DNA from: Nannochloris sp. 'desiccata'
Taxonomy: Eukaryota > Chlorophyta > Trebouxiophyceae > Chlorellales > Chlorellaceae
Length of the DNA: 64,000 bases
Assembly (NCBI GenBank): GCA_019044685.2
Contig: JAGTXX020000009.1
Location: 558,001-622,000, forward strand
Reading direction: 5' to 3'
Shown: piece after piece, positions 12,119-22,738 of the stretch
Position numbering within the stretch: the stretch's first letter is position 1
How the letters are laid out: each line of letters begins with the position of its first letter
Program-made: the position numbers and the translations under genes
Notes under the pieces: model-generated
The model's database searches: none
What the model saw: the letters and a program-made list of their open reading frames with translations, nothing else
Told to the model about the DNA's origin: nothing

Positions 12119-13141
12119 ATGAAGATAAGCACCACAAACCAAGCCCGAATGGGCAGAAAGTTGTCAATTTATTTTGTGATCATTTTACTTGTCGCTCCTT
12201 TAGTTGACTTGCACTCCTTGCTGCGAGCAATCCCTTCCTTCCTACAAGCAGCGATTATCCTTATCATTGCAATATACCTTGTCAAAAAGCTGCTCACTTT
12301 TCCACGCTGGAATGACGAACTACAGTACGTTGTTCCATTTATCAAAGCGGTGGTCTATCTCCTCGTGATCATTGTCGTTGAAAACTTTCTAACCTGGGCA
12401 ACCTCAGCCAGCGACCTCCACAAATACGAATATTCCCCATTGCAAGATAATGTTGAAATAGTGACCCTGTGGGCTTTCCAAAAATACCCATTATTAAAAA
12501 CTCTCATTCTTGGGTGGCGAGCTGACATGCATTTTTTACTGTACGCCTTTGTAGGCCTCTGCCTCTCCGTTATCTGGGATCAAGTACCATATAGCGGATT
12601 TGGTATGGGTGCACGGTTTATGGATGTGATTACATGGACACATTGGCTTCGTACAGCTGCTTTCATGATTACTGTACTACCAAATCCAAAACCGCAGTGT
12701 TATTATAAAAACTTTCCACCTGTCCCTACCTCTATTTGGGAATTTATAGCTATTGGATTTGGAAAGAAGAGAGGATCTGGATGCAATGACTTGGTAATTA
12801 GTGGCCACGGTGTGGTCTATGCGGCAGTGCCCTTAGCGATCACAACGTTTTACCGACCCACAGGACGTCATTTGTCGGGCGTTGTTTCTTTGCTTTCATG
12901 GGGTGCAGTAACGAAGCTGTGCTTACAAGAAGTGGTAGATAAGACGCATTATAGTGTAGATATGCTGCTTGCTGTTGCATGTACTGCATTAATATGGAAA
13001 TGGAGGGAAGAAGTGTATCCTGCAACTGCAATGGTGAAGCAGAGACGGCAAGGATCGAAAGCTGATCCTGTGCCACGGACGTTGATTGCGTTAACTGTAG
13101 GTGTCCTTATACTAGTATTTGTAGGCGTTAAAGGAGTGTAA
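12119..13141 (+). CDS. PAP2/sphingomyelin-synthase-like membrane protein
   Basis: Single exon of 340 residues from ATG 12119; an upstream GTG in frame was ignored. Six hydrophobic segments can be seen (first at about residues 17-33). The C-terminal half carries the PAP2_C signature used by sphingomyelin synthases and inositol-phosphoceramide synthases: CNDLVISGHG with its catalytic His, and HYSVDMLLA with the second His and Asp. Known role: such enzymes move a phospho-head group between lipids, or hydrolyse lipid phosphates, in Golgi or plasma membrane. The exact head group cannot be read from sequence. Family call is good; a simple lipid phosphatase is the main alternative. Confidence 0.8.
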   Translation: MKISTTNQARMGRKLSIYFVIILLVAPLVDLHSLLRAIPSFLQAAIILIIAIYLVKKLLTFPRWNDELQYVVPFIKAVVYLLVIIVVENFLTWATSASDLHKYEYSPLQDNVEIVTLWAFQKYPLLKTLILGWRADMHFLLYAFVGLCLSVIWDQVPYSGFGMGARFMDVITWTHWLRTAAFMITVLPNPKPQCYYKNFPPVPTSIWEFIAIGFGKKRGSGCNDLVISGHGVVYAAVPLAITTFYRPTGRHLSGVVSLLSWGAVTKLCLQEVVDKTHYSVDMLLAVACTALIWKWREEVYPATAMVKQRRQGSKADPVPRTLIALTVGVLILVFVGVKGV

Positions 13142-13316
13142 TTAATAGTGTGAGACCAGCTTTACAAGCAGTGTACAAAAGGAGGGAATTCAAAAATAAA
13201 TCTTGGGGTCAGTCAAAAGTCAGTCAGTCATCTGCAGCTGTATATAATTGCCGTGCCGTCAATAAATATAGAAACGCATCAAGCGCAAAGAAAGAACCAT
13301 AAATGAGCAAGTATTT

Positions 13317-13605
13317 TCATTGATTTTGCAGCAAAGCAGACAGTAAATCGGGTCTGTCTTGCAATGGCGTTGGCTGCTTTTCCAGAATTTTAGGCTTCTG
13401 TGTCTTCTCTATGTCCTTTGGTGTTTCCATTGGAACATTTTCAGATGCCATATAACGTTTGGCACAAGCCAAGCTTTTCTTAAACATTGTTGCAGTTGAG
13501 ATGTCGTTGGGATTAATCCACAGCAATTTCACTTATATTAGACTTGGTACTCTTTGAGATACCACAGATTTTGTTAAAAATGACAACACGAACCTGAATT
13601 TCCAT
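13317..13605 (-). CDS. Possible two-exon small protein
   Basis: A 16-nt first exon (13605-13590, five codons plus one base) and a second exon 13531-13317 join across a 58-bp GTGTTG...ATATAAG intron in the correct phase, giving 76 residues. The protein is basic at the start (MFKKSLACAKRYMASENV) with a Pro/Gln-rich, polar end. No family is recognised. Without the tiny exon the frame could start at ATG 13485. It stands 120 bp from the divergent MAPEG gene. Confidence 0.35.
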
Positions 13606-13725
13606 ACAAAAATAACTGTCGATATAAAAGAATATTTTTTTTCGTCCTTTCGAAAATCGAGAATTGACTCTTATTTAAGTCCGTTCAACCTATTTTATCT
13701 ATCCAAAATATTTAATAGATGAAGA

Positions 13726-14339
13726 ATGATTTCATCTTTGAGTTCTAAAGTGGGCGCAAGCCCACTGCTGGGTCGCCGACAGCGAATGCCGTGCCGTTTA
13801 AATCGTTCGATTGTGGCTCCCCGAGCTCTCGCCATTCCCGATGCCTATGGGTAAGCATGCATTTGAATTAAATGCAATCATTCCAATCACCCAATCCAAC
13901 AATTGATGTTAAATTTATATTTTATTTGCCTTGCAGGTATGTCGCCGGCAGCGTTGCTTTCACCGCCCTGATGACTCAGTACCTCGCTGTGAAGGTGGCC
14001 ATCGCACGGCGCCAATATCAAGTTCCCTACCCTGCCATGTATGCAGAAGGTAAAAGTGGAGATGCAAACACATTCAACTGCGTTCAACGAGCTCATCAAA
14101 ATGCTTTGGAGTACCTACCAAACGTTCTAGCGTTGCAAATAGTCATGGGTTTGAAATTTCCTCTTACTGCCGCTGTTCTCGGTGTTGGATGGAGTATTGG
14201 GAGATTAGTCTATGCAGCAGGGTATTCGAGTGGTGATCCTTCGAAAAGAGCCCCTGGATCTGCTCTGGCCGGTATTTTATATTTGGCGTTGATTGGAGGT
14301 GCTGGGTACGCCGGAGTCCTCATGTCTTTAAACTTTTAG
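13726..14339 (+). CDS. MGST3: MAPEG-family microsomal glutathione S-transferase 3-like, possible plastid leader
   Basis: Exon 1 13726-13850 and exon 2 13937-14339 join as GG|G (GTAAGC donor, ttgcag acceptor) to give 175 residues. The first exon supplies a Ser/Arg-rich, acid-poor leader (MISSLSSKVGASPLLGRR) that looks like a plastid or mitochondrial transit peptide. The rest is the four-helix MAPEG domain: the block around FNCVQRAHQNALEYLP matches the MGST3 signature, with the conserved Arg, Asn and Glu that bind glutathione. Known role: glutathione transferase/peroxidase acting on lipid hydroperoxides in membranes. An organelle leader on this family is unusual but rests only on composition. 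Confidence 0.85.
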
Positions 14340-14755
14340 TTTAGCTTACTTTGAAGCTAAATGTGATCTTTGTCACTTTTTGGTGCTTATAGACTGGAGA
14401 AAGTGCTTTATTAAATTCTTTGTGAAAATTCGTACATATAGAGAGTACTAGAAGGGGATAAAAAGGGTAACAACAACAGAGTCAGCGGGAACAGCTAATT
14501 TTCTTTTTTCTCGAGGGGGTAGGAGGGGATTCATTTCTTGTCTTTATAATTAACTGTAGGACCTGCATAAGGGAGAGAAAGGCGTAGGAGTGATGTTAAT
14601 AACTGCGAAAAGTGATCCAGAAAAGGAGGAACAACGTCTCGGTGAAATTCTGGAAAACTCTAAGAATCTGCAGACAATAAAATTAAAAAAAAGAAAACAA
14701 AAAAAACGAGAAGTTGCTTTCAGCTTTTGTTGCAAGTGTCAAACGAGGTTTTTGA
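14340..14755. other. Intergenic, mostly noncoding
   Basis: Downstream of the MAPEG gene. Purine-rich with an A8 run near 14700. A 74-codon plus-strand frame crosses 14590-14814 but has biased Lys-rich content and no recognisable domain, so it is not called. Confidence 0.4.
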
Positions 14756-15181
14756 CATCAGGAATATCAGTGGGAATCCGAACTCGAGAAATCTTCATTC
14801 ACAAGCAACAATAAGAAGGATATAGCCATAAAGAAAGAAAGCCTCAGACATCCAAGGAAGAATGAGCCGCACCAGCTCTCAAGCCCGGCAAAGGGCGAAA
14901 GCTCTAGATCGGGCACTGCGAATGTTTTTGAGAAACGCCCAAGTGGAAATATCTATCATTGGCAATCTTATCACAAAATTCTCTCGACTCCTAGAACTAC
15001 TGCTGCTGCTGCTGCTAGCAATAAACACTTACTCAACGCACAGAAGCAATACGAAATGGGGAACAAGCACAGAAGCGCTACTAAAATAGTTGGAAGGGAG
15101 GAGGATAAAAAGACAGGAGGGAAATTAGTATTCAATCGGACTGCTCAGGACAGCGGGAAAATTTGTCAGCACAGTATTTGA
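14756..15181 (+). other. Long stop-free stretch, possible exon without a start
   Basis: One frame is open for 142 codons here but has only one late ATG. It begins beside an acceptor-like CATCAG at 14756-14761. The content is Ser/Lys/Asn-rich with an Ala run, then NKHLLNAQKQYEMGNKHR, and ends at a TGA at 15179. Purine-rich sequence can give such frames by chance. No upstream exon with a matching phase was found. Confidence 0.2.
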
Positions 15182-15527
15182 AGCTCAGTCCTGTTGAGTT
15201 TGAAAATTTGTGTCATCGTCATCGCAGTCCGTTAATTTATTTATTTGTTCGAGGGGCTAGAAACTTAGAGAAAGAGAGATAGGCATCTGATAGAGCTAAT
15301 GTAATCAGCACCCAGCACCGGCCTTGGTACCGTAAGACAGGGATAACTGTAAAAAGGTTTTTTCATCCTTTGCCTAGGGAAAAACAAAAACAAAATCATA
15401 GGGAAAAAAAAAAAAACGCCGTCTCTGCCGACGGAAGAAAGAAGGTGGAGAATAGATAGAAAACATACCTTTTATAGCGGGAAAATTGCATACAATTCAT
15501 AAATTTGCGTAATATTATTGAATTTCT
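15182..15527. other. Intergenic, no feature seen
   Basis: AT-rich DNA with an A13 run near 15404. It probably holds the 3' UTR of the minus-strand bS6 gene. Confidence 0.4.
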
Positions 15528-16026
15528 TTATTCTTGAGCAGCAGAGCCAGCTTCCTGTGTCACTGCTTCAGCAGCTCGTGCCACTCTAAATGGATTTGGC
15601 AGCGGGGAAAGATGCCGCCGTTTGAGAACAGCCCATCGAAGGACCCGCTCATCTATTCTTAAAGAATGGTCTATTTCGGATAACACTTTGGGATTGGAAG
15701 CGAAGGTTAGTTGCCACATCACAGCCTGTAACAGAATATAATATATAAGAAAGTAAGACGAGAGCATCATCACCAGCTGATGTTCAATTTGGGTTTGCAT
15801 GCACACGGAAACTGGAAATTTTTTATCGATATCGCGCACCCACCTCTTCATATTTTTCACCAGGTCTTCTAATTTCATATGCTAACTTTTGCTCGCCAAA
15901 GGACTTGACGTCTGTGATGACACCTCCTTTGTCTAAAACTGTGCGGCCGGCCAGCTTGATGATGTCACCAAGCACAGCTTTACCTAATCTAGGCTTGGCT
16001 AGGCAGAATAGTTCGTAAAGAGGCAT
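15528..16026 (-). CDS. Mitochondrial small-subunit ribosomal protein bS6
   Basis: Exons 16026-15844 and 15725-15528 join in phase 0 (GAG|gtgggt ... ttacag|GCT), giving 126 residues. The start MPLYELFCLAKP is the classic bS6 opening (MxxYEhhhhh). The second part has the bS6 helix with LSEIDHSLRIDERVLRWAVLKR, matching the L-x-x-L-x-x-x-hR-h-x-x-x-VLR pattern. Known role: binds bS18 in the platform of the small subunit. The lack of a long leader and the close fit to MRPS6 length favour a mitochondrial protein over a plastid one; this is inference. Confidence 0.85.
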
Positions 16027-16372
16027 GTTGAATTTTGAGCACGCAGTGTATTCTTCACTTTTGACACTTGATTGGAATCAAAAATGAACATCAGCAGCCT
16101 GATGGCAAGTCAAGGCCCTTTGCACTCTTCTGCAAAGAATGGTAAAAACGTTTTATGTGAAGCATTGGCGAGGATTACAGCCTTCAATGCACAGGATTGC
16201 AGCTCGAAGGCCAATTTGCAAAGCGCCCAAAACAGCAAAACCTTCAAAGTTGCGAGCCTGGGCACGCCCTCCAACATATACTTCTTTTTAGTGATAAAAA
16301 TCCTGTGTGTGCGCGCAGGATACCCCTCGACATGGTTGCTTGATCAGAAAACGTTTCTAATTTCAGTTTGGT

Positions 16373-16973
16373 ATGGCGAAGCGTCTAAGAGAAGACGAGC
16401 ACGGCAATGTAAGCTTTAGACTGCATGAAGATATGGCATGTTTAACTCCCCCATGTCGGTTCCCCAAACCTCTGACCCTCTAATAAAATAGTTTTTCTTG
16501 TTTGGCGTGTTGTGCAGACCTCGTCCTCTGTAGAAGAGCTCTGCCAGAGCGTAAAACGTCTGCAGACTGTGGGACCTGATGTAAGTTCAGTATTATGGAT
16601 GTAGAATTTATATTATTCATTCCTGGCTGAATTCTTACCCTTGGTCATTTACCCCACCTCCTTGAAAAATTAATTTTCCCGTACCCGCCATTTTGTCCTC
16701 CTTCCGCTCCCTTTGCAGCAGAGTCGTTTCAATAATACTGATCAGAACCAGATACCTCTAAGGGAACCTCAAAAGGTCCCATTTACTTCTTTGGACCCAT
16801 TAGAGCAGCCATTGCAACATCGCCGGCAATCTTTAGGAGATTTAACTAAAGCGGGACAAGCCCCACTAGAACATCAAGACCAGCCTGGCTGGATCTATGA
16901 AGAGACTAATACGATGCTGCGAGACCTTCATTTCGAAAGGGTAAATCGCTTAGGACGGTCTGAGGGCCAATAG
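16373..16973 (+). CDS. Small unknown basic/acidic protein, three exons
   Basis: Exons 16373-16408, 16518-16580 and 16719-16973 are all phase 0 with good GTAAGC and GTAAGT donors, giving 117 residues. It begins MAKRLREDEHGN, which looks like a nuclear localisation signal, has a central Gln/Pro-rich part and ends with a helix (MLRDLHFERVNRLG). No family is recognised. An upstream stretch at 16082-16140 (MNISSLMASQ...) with a GTAAAA donor may be a 5' UTR exon. It is divergent from bS6 across about 350 bp. Confidence 0.6.
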
Positions 16974-17277
16974 ATAAAACATGTTCTGGAACAAGTTAAT
17001 AATATACTGCTGCAGGTGCCGGGAGATTCAAATTATGTACAATTTTTCGCAAAGAACCGAACTACTTGGTTCAAATTTACTCTTTCTTGTATCTTTCGCT
17101 TGTATACAATAGCTTAAATCTCCTTCTCTTTGATATTTTGCTGTAAAAAACTAGTCACACAATGTTTTCCAGTGCCGGCGTGCTGCGCTGGGTTTCGCAG
17201 TCAGTCAGACGAACAAATTTGTTCCCATTTTCGTCTACTGCATTTTTACTGATCAGGTACAGAAAAAATATAGGAGA
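16974..17277. other. Intergenic, promoter side of the transporter gene
   Basis: No gene-like frame on either strand beyond short shadows. It should contain the 3' UTR of the small gene and the promoter of the amino acid transporter. Confidence 0.4.
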
Positions 17278-18811
17278 ATGAAAATGCAGGATAGCGGGGG
17301 CAGGCGATCGCGGAGCAGCTCCGCATTGGCAGCTGTTTCTTACGATCAAATCGAGCTTTTACCAACAAATGGCGTGAGCTCTTTCGAAGTAGAAACAATA
17401 CCACACGAAAGAAAAGGTCAGTAAATTTTAGAGACGAAAACAACCATCCCAACTATCAAGAACGAATGGCATTTCCCTATTCTACTTTTTGAATTCTCCA
17501 CCGCCGCTCGCCAAAGGTGTTCTTTTAATTATCTAATCCTATCTTTTCTCTCCATTTCCAAACGCTACAGCCAAATGGTATCACGCTGCTTTCCATAGCG
17601 TATGCGCTGTTGTTGGCGCCGGTGTCCTCGGTCTCCCACACTCTTTTAGCTACCTAGGATGGGGGCCTGGCCTCTTCCTTCTCGCCAGTCTCTGTGCCAT
17701 TTCAATCTACACCTCGCACCTTCTAGCCCACCTCCACGAAGACCCAGACGGTGACAAACGATACAACACATATCGAGAAATAGGTGAAGCTGTTTGGGGA
17801 GCACGCTACGGTCGACACATCGTAGAAAGCGTTCAATTTACCTTGATGATAGGCCTCTGTATTACGTATAGCGTCACTGCTGGGCAATCGATCAAAGGAA
17901 CAGCAGATAAAGGCTGTGATGGTGCAGATTGTGAAGATGGATTAGCTCCCTGGATTATTCTTTTTGGTGTTACGCAATTATTCCTTAGCCAAGTCCCTGA
18001 TTTTCATTCCTTATGGTGGATTAGCCTCCTAGGGGCTGCCATGTCGGTGGGGTACTGTACGATCGCAGCAGCTGCTAGCACAGCTGCAGCAATAGAAAAT
18101 ACCGCTCCCCCACCTATGACACGCCCTGAAGAATCTCAGGCAGATCGTTTCTTCGGTGTTTTAAACGCTTTAGGTGGTATTGCCTTTACATTTGGTGGCC
18201 AAGCGGTTTTGCCAGAGATACAAGCAACCCTAGCTCGCCCTCCAAAGACACATACCAGTATGATGAAAGGAATTGCAGTCGCGTACGTGGTCGTTATATT
18301 AGCGTACTTTTCAGTCGCTATAGCAGGGTATGCTGCGTATGGCGCGACCGTACGACCAGATGTACTATTATCAGTTAGTCATCCAGTGCCGCTGGTCAAT
18401 GCAGCGAATATGATGGTTGTACTTCACGTAGCTGCTGGGTACCAGATATTCGCTATGCCGTTATTTGAAATAATGGAAGAAGCTGTACGAGAGAAATTTT
18501 CTAAACCTCAGCCACCAAGACCGTTTGTTTTAAGATTAATTTTGAGGTCTGCGTTTGTTTTTGGGACCACCTTGGTGGCGTGTTTGATCCCCTTTTTCGG
18601 GGAGTTGATGGGTTTGATCGCTAGTATAGGCTTGATGCCAATTACATTTATACTACCTCCGCTATTGTGGGTGTCTTCGAGGAGTCCTCAGCGTGCTGAA
18701 AAGGTTCTTTGTTTAGGCATAGCCGTCATATCTTCGGTGTTGGCGGTGCTGTCCTTTATTGGTTCGATGAGAAATATTATAGTAAACTGGCAAAACTATA
18801 ATTTTGGGTAG
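17278..18811 (+). CDS. AAAP-family amino acid transporter (plant AAP/LHT-like)
   Basis: Exons 17278-17416 and 17571-18811 join in phase 1 (G|CC), giving 459 residues. A soluble 45-residue N-tail precedes the first helix. The first transmembrane stretch holds AVVGAGVLGLPHSFSYLGW, the signature of the amino acid/auxin permease fold, and about ten further hydrophobic helices follow. GGIAFTFGGQAVLPEIQAT and the late YQIFAMPLFEIMEE block are typical of lysine/histidine-type plant transporters. Known role: proton-coupled amino acid import across the plasma membrane. Substrate is not readable. Confidence 0.9.
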
Positions 18812-18996
18812 CTTAGCTAGATAGATTGATGCTTTGTGGAGAAGAGACGTATATGTCTAGCCAAATCTCAGAGAAGTGGATCACAATTTTGGAGTACTTT
18901 TCTTGTACATTTGATTAAATTTGATTAAATTTTTCAACCCAATACCCAATTTATTAACACATTGTAAAATTGTTTATATATCCTAAGCTTTCATCT

Positions 18997-20615
18997 CTAT
19001 CTCTTTCGAGAATAGCTCAAATCTTTCACCTCTCCCAATACGATATTCACAAAATCAGCTGCAAATCCATCTAAATCTTCTGTTGTGTGTACATCCAGCG
19101 GTGTCGGCAAGGGACGCCAATTAACAACGAAATCACCGTGCCCTACCCTATTATAAATCAATGCCTTTGAAGGGATGCCGCAGTCGTGAAGAGCCCAATG
19201 CATATCGGCAGATTCGTACCATGGTACGGTGGTGTCACTGACGGATGCTTGAAGAATGGTAGGAGGTAAAGTACGGGCTTGCGACAAAGAAAAATTTGCC
19301 GGTATTGGAGAAGCCATGGTGGTGGCGGTGGTGGTGGCAAAGGTGGTCTCCTTTTTTGAGAAAGAAGGGCTGATGGATGGGCGGTCTAAGCCTATACGCT
19401 GTGCAAGTAGATTTCCATGTAAGTTATGCAGAGTAGATTTCTCAGTAGGACTCTTTTTCATATTAAATAATTCACCCTCTAAGATAGTCCCGCTGTTCGT
19501 GCTCCCGCTGCCGCTCCTTGTTGCTTTCTCCAACAAAGTCCTAAGAATGACGCTCGGAGAGTTTGCATCAAATCCAGGTATACCTCCACACGCACGTTCC
19601 ATTGTAGAAAGCGTATGTACGCCACGAGCTGCAAAAGACAAGAAAACCCAAACATGAGAGAAAATCTATCGGTGATGCTATCTTAATAGATTTTATTTAA
19701 TTTACCCAGGGTGGAAGCTTCATTTCATTTTTTTTTTCACTGTTTTAAACTCAATCTACCTTGTTCATATTCATAATGTTTTGCAATATCATACACCCCT
19801 GCCATCCCTACAAATCTCCTGGGCATTCGAAGATCACTACGATGATGCTCCTTATTTTTCTTCCTGTCCCCGTTGTCTTTTGCCACCCCAATAGTATTTT
19901 CCTGAGGGCTTCCAGCTCTATGAAGCAGCGCCATAGCACACAACTGCGCTCCAGCACTGTGTCCAGCGAGTGTTATATTCTTCGAATCTCCACCAAATCG
20001 AGAGATATTATCCAAAGTCCAAGTTAGTGCTTGGGAGACCTCTCCGGCCATCTCGGGCGCTTGAGCTGTCGGGTAGAGAGAATAGCTCATTATAGCAGTG
20101 ACAATACCAGCTTGAGCGAGCCGTGTTGCGAGTGGGGCATAGTGCCATTTCTCTCCTGTGGCCCAGATACCGCCGTGGCAGAATAAAACAACTGGAAGCT
20201 GACCACTGGTTGAGTGGATCGTGGGGAGGGCATTGGGAATGGTAGTGGTGGTGGTGTCCGCAAGCTCTGTTGCAATTTTGGTGGGGTTATTAGGTGCATA
20301 TATATCTGGGATGGCTGAATAATCGATCTCTGCACCAGCAGGTAGGTAGATATCCAGAGTATTGCGTTCACGAGGGCCATAACGCACGTTGCGAGCGGTG
20401 GAAATTGATCCTTGATGGGCAGTTCCTTCTCGGATTTTAGGGATCGATCTGTACAATGCCTGGGATCGGATGCCATATGGAATGATTTGTACGGTTGCGA
20501 GAAGCTCTGCACCGATGATTCTGGCATAGATTCCGATTCGTTTCAATTTGTCGATTGGAGCATGAATCGTACCCAATTCGGCCTTGGCGCCTCTGAACGC
20601 TTCGGTAAAAGACAT
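18997..20615 (-). CDS. Alpha/beta-hydrolase esterase, isoprenylcysteine methylesterase-like
   Basis: Exons 20615-19760 and 19628-18997 join in phase 1 (G|CT), giving 495 residues. The first part carries the oxyanion motif FCHGGIWATGEK and the nucleophile elbow AGHSAGAQL. The second exon supplies a likely acid residue in VSDTTVPWYES and the catalytic His in RVGHGDFV. The layout and the RYGPRERNTLDIYLP block resemble plant ICME, which removes methyl groups from prenylated proteins in the ER/Golgi. The insertion between the nucleophile and the acid is long and Ser/Thr-rich. Alternative: another carboxylesterase of the same clan. Confidence 0.8.
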
Positions 20616-20784
20616 TTAAATTACTCTCCTTCCATCGATTTAGGTTCAGCAATAATTAATGTGATGGGACTTATTAATTGTTTCGAAGTTTTGTCGGTGT
20701 TTTAAAACGTATTTTGCTTTTGTCCAACCCTGAAACTGCTGAAAGCCCCTAATCGCAAATGCGGATGTACTATACATATAAAAA

Positions 20785-21474
20785 ATGGGTTTCACCTCTG
20801 CAATCGCATTCACTGCAGGCCCTAGGGCCAGCCTGATCACATCTACTAATCACCAACACCATTCCAATCCTCAGCCCCTGGTGCTACCAATGAGTCGACG
20901 TCAGCTCCTTACAGCTACTACAGTAATTTCAGTTGTCGCCCCGTTATTAATCAAACCCACCTTCCCCGCTGAAGCTCTCCCTTTGGCCCCTCTTGGCAAA
21001 GTTGAAAAACACGTTGGCGGCGATAAACTTACAAACCTCTTACCTGAAGAAGTCGCACATATTTTGGCCAGAAATTTACGTGACGGGCAATATTTCGTCA
21101 CTGGTGACTTGACACCTGAGATATTTGCTGACGATTGCCGGTTTAAGGACCCTACAAACGATGTCCGAGGGTTAAGCCGATATCTCACTGCTCTCGGTAT
21201 TCTATTTGATGCAAATTACAGCCGTGTTCAGTTATTAGACATCCAAGTTACAGGGCCATATACCATTGAAGCGACGTGGACGCTTGGTGGGTATCTAAGG
21301 TTCCCTTGGCATCCAAGAGTTGCTCCCTTTGAAGGAAAGACGCTATACTCGCTCAGTAAAGAAAATGGATTAATAGAGGTGCAAGATCAAACCTGGAGTA
21401 TCTCTGGCATTGAAGCGTTGAGAGAGTCGTTTACACCGACCTCAGGGCCAAAGAGAGATATTATAGATGCATGA
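20785..21474 (+). CDS. Thylakoid-lumen-type SnoaL/DUF2358-like protein
   Basis: Single exon of 229 residues. The N-terminus is bipartite: a Ser/Thr/His-rich plastid leader, then MSRRQLLTATTVISVVAPLL, a twin-arginine signal, ending near AEA. The mature part has PEIFADDCRFKDPTNDVRGL and later DIQVTGPYTIEATWTLGG, the pattern of the SnoaL-like DUF2358 proteins common in algae and plants. Their exact role is not settled. Targeting to the lumen by the Tat route is inferred from the RR motif. Confidence 0.78.
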   Translation: MGFTSAIAFTAGPRASLITSTNHQHHSNPQPLVLPMSRRQLLTATTVISVVAPLLIKPTFPAEALPLAPLGKVEKHVGGDKLTNLLPEEVAHILARNLRDGQYFVTGDLTPEIFADDCRFKDPTNDVRGLSRYLTALGILFDANYSRVQLLDIQVTGPYTIEATWTLGGYLRFPWHPRVAPFEGKTLYSLSKENGLIEVQDQTWSISGIEALRESFTPTSGPKRDIIDA

Positions 21475-21735
21475 GTAAAGAGTATTGTTTCAAATTTTCT
21501 ATCTATCTATCCTTTCTCCCTTTTGAACTGAATTTAATCTTTTTCTTTGTCGATAGGAGTAAAATTTTGTCTAGGATTTACATCATGTGGGAGTCCTTTT
21601 TTCCAATGGTAACCTGTACAACACCAAGACAGCTATAAAGGTATATGTAAGATACTAGGTAGTATTACAAACCGGGACACTAGAAGGGGTTTCCTTTCTC
21701 ACGAATGAAGAAAAGCACCAGGCTTTGCCACGTAT
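21475..21735. other. Intergenic between convergent genes
   Basis: Probably holds both 3' UTRs. A TGTAA at about 21645, about 170 bp past the SnoaL-like stop, could be a green-algal poly(A) signal. Confidence 0.35.
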
Positions 21736-22145
21736 TTACTCGTCTTCTTCTTCAAGCTCTTCTAACTCATTGAAATCAGCATCACGCTCTTCGCCCTTCT
21801 GACGGTTTTTGTTCTTCTTATTAGATAAAAGGTTTTTTGGAGTACTCTTCGACTGCAGCGACCTTCTGGCCAGATGCAAAGTGAAGTTCGTCGCCATAAC
21901 GGCAGCGCGTGTAGCAGCTCATCTTTTGCGGCACGTGGAATGCGTGGTACTGTACGTAGAATACTCGGCTGAAAGTCCCTTATAGAGATGGAGGGCAGCT
22001 TGGGATAACTAGACTGGGAGGGCCGTCCACAAGATAGTGTGGAAGAAGGGCACTGCCGACGACGTCCAAAGAGCGGCGGCGCCACCACTGACTTTGTCGC
22101 TCGAGGACCTGTTGCCTTAAAGGAGCGATTTTCCCCGCAATGCAT
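21736..22145 (-). CDS. Unrecognised gene, probable organelle protein, two apparent frame breaks
   Basis: From ATG 22145 the frame has a Ser/Arg/Pro-rich leader (MHCGENRSFKATGPRAT). Near 21982 coherent coding content moves to the next frame (RVFYVQYHAFHVPQKMSCY, then CRYGDELHFASGQKVAAVEE). Near 21835 it moves again to a frame ending in an acidic tail (ELEELEEEDE) with the stop at 21736. Each change is explained by one surplus base in a short run (GGG, then A6). Joined, it would be about 135 residues. No family is recognised. Alternatives are unrecognised introns or a decaying gene. Confidence 0.4.
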
Positions 22146-22738
22146 GGTACTCAGAAAACTGAATCCAGGTGAGGAAGCAAGATAAACGTTGATCAAAAAT
22201 TAAAATTGTAACGTAGATTCAATTTCTAAGCATCAGGGGCAGTGCAGCGTTCACCCTACTGGCCGCAAAGCTTCGCATTTAAATGGCAAATCTACGTATT
22301 AGCGAAGCTATTGCTGGTTGCTAGAGATGCAGCGCAGAATTCATTTTGATCGCAAAATCTTGTGGATTCTATGATTTAACGTTCACTTTAAAAACCGCAT
22401 GATGTTCTTCTGAGGCCGAATGGAAAGTTTACATAGAAAAGTTGTGCTGCACAACTTGTAAAGAATGAGGGAGGGCGTTTCCGCGCGGAAAATTTCGGCT
22501 GAGCCTTCCAGCCGTCGGGTGCAACGCAGAGATAATTTCGAAATAAGATTTCACACGGCGCCATGCCTTCATATATATCTTTGTCCTGATACATATCGGT
22601 GAATAATTCGCGGCATTCCGGTTACTGCTGTTTCAGGTTCATAACTTTAAAACAAGATCAACGGGAATATATCATTTCCGAAAACCCTAACTATTCCTAG
22701 AGTTATCCTTCTTTTAGTTGCGTATACAATACACTACA
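22146..22738. other. Intergenic, divergent promoter region
   Basis: AT-rich with no coherent frame. It lies between the minus-strand frame-broken gene and the plus-strand ubiquitin-like-tail gene. Confidence 0.4.

Noticed and set aside
17155..17452. Two minus frames over the transporter's first exon
   Set aside because: They oppose a phase-correct exon with a good start and donor.
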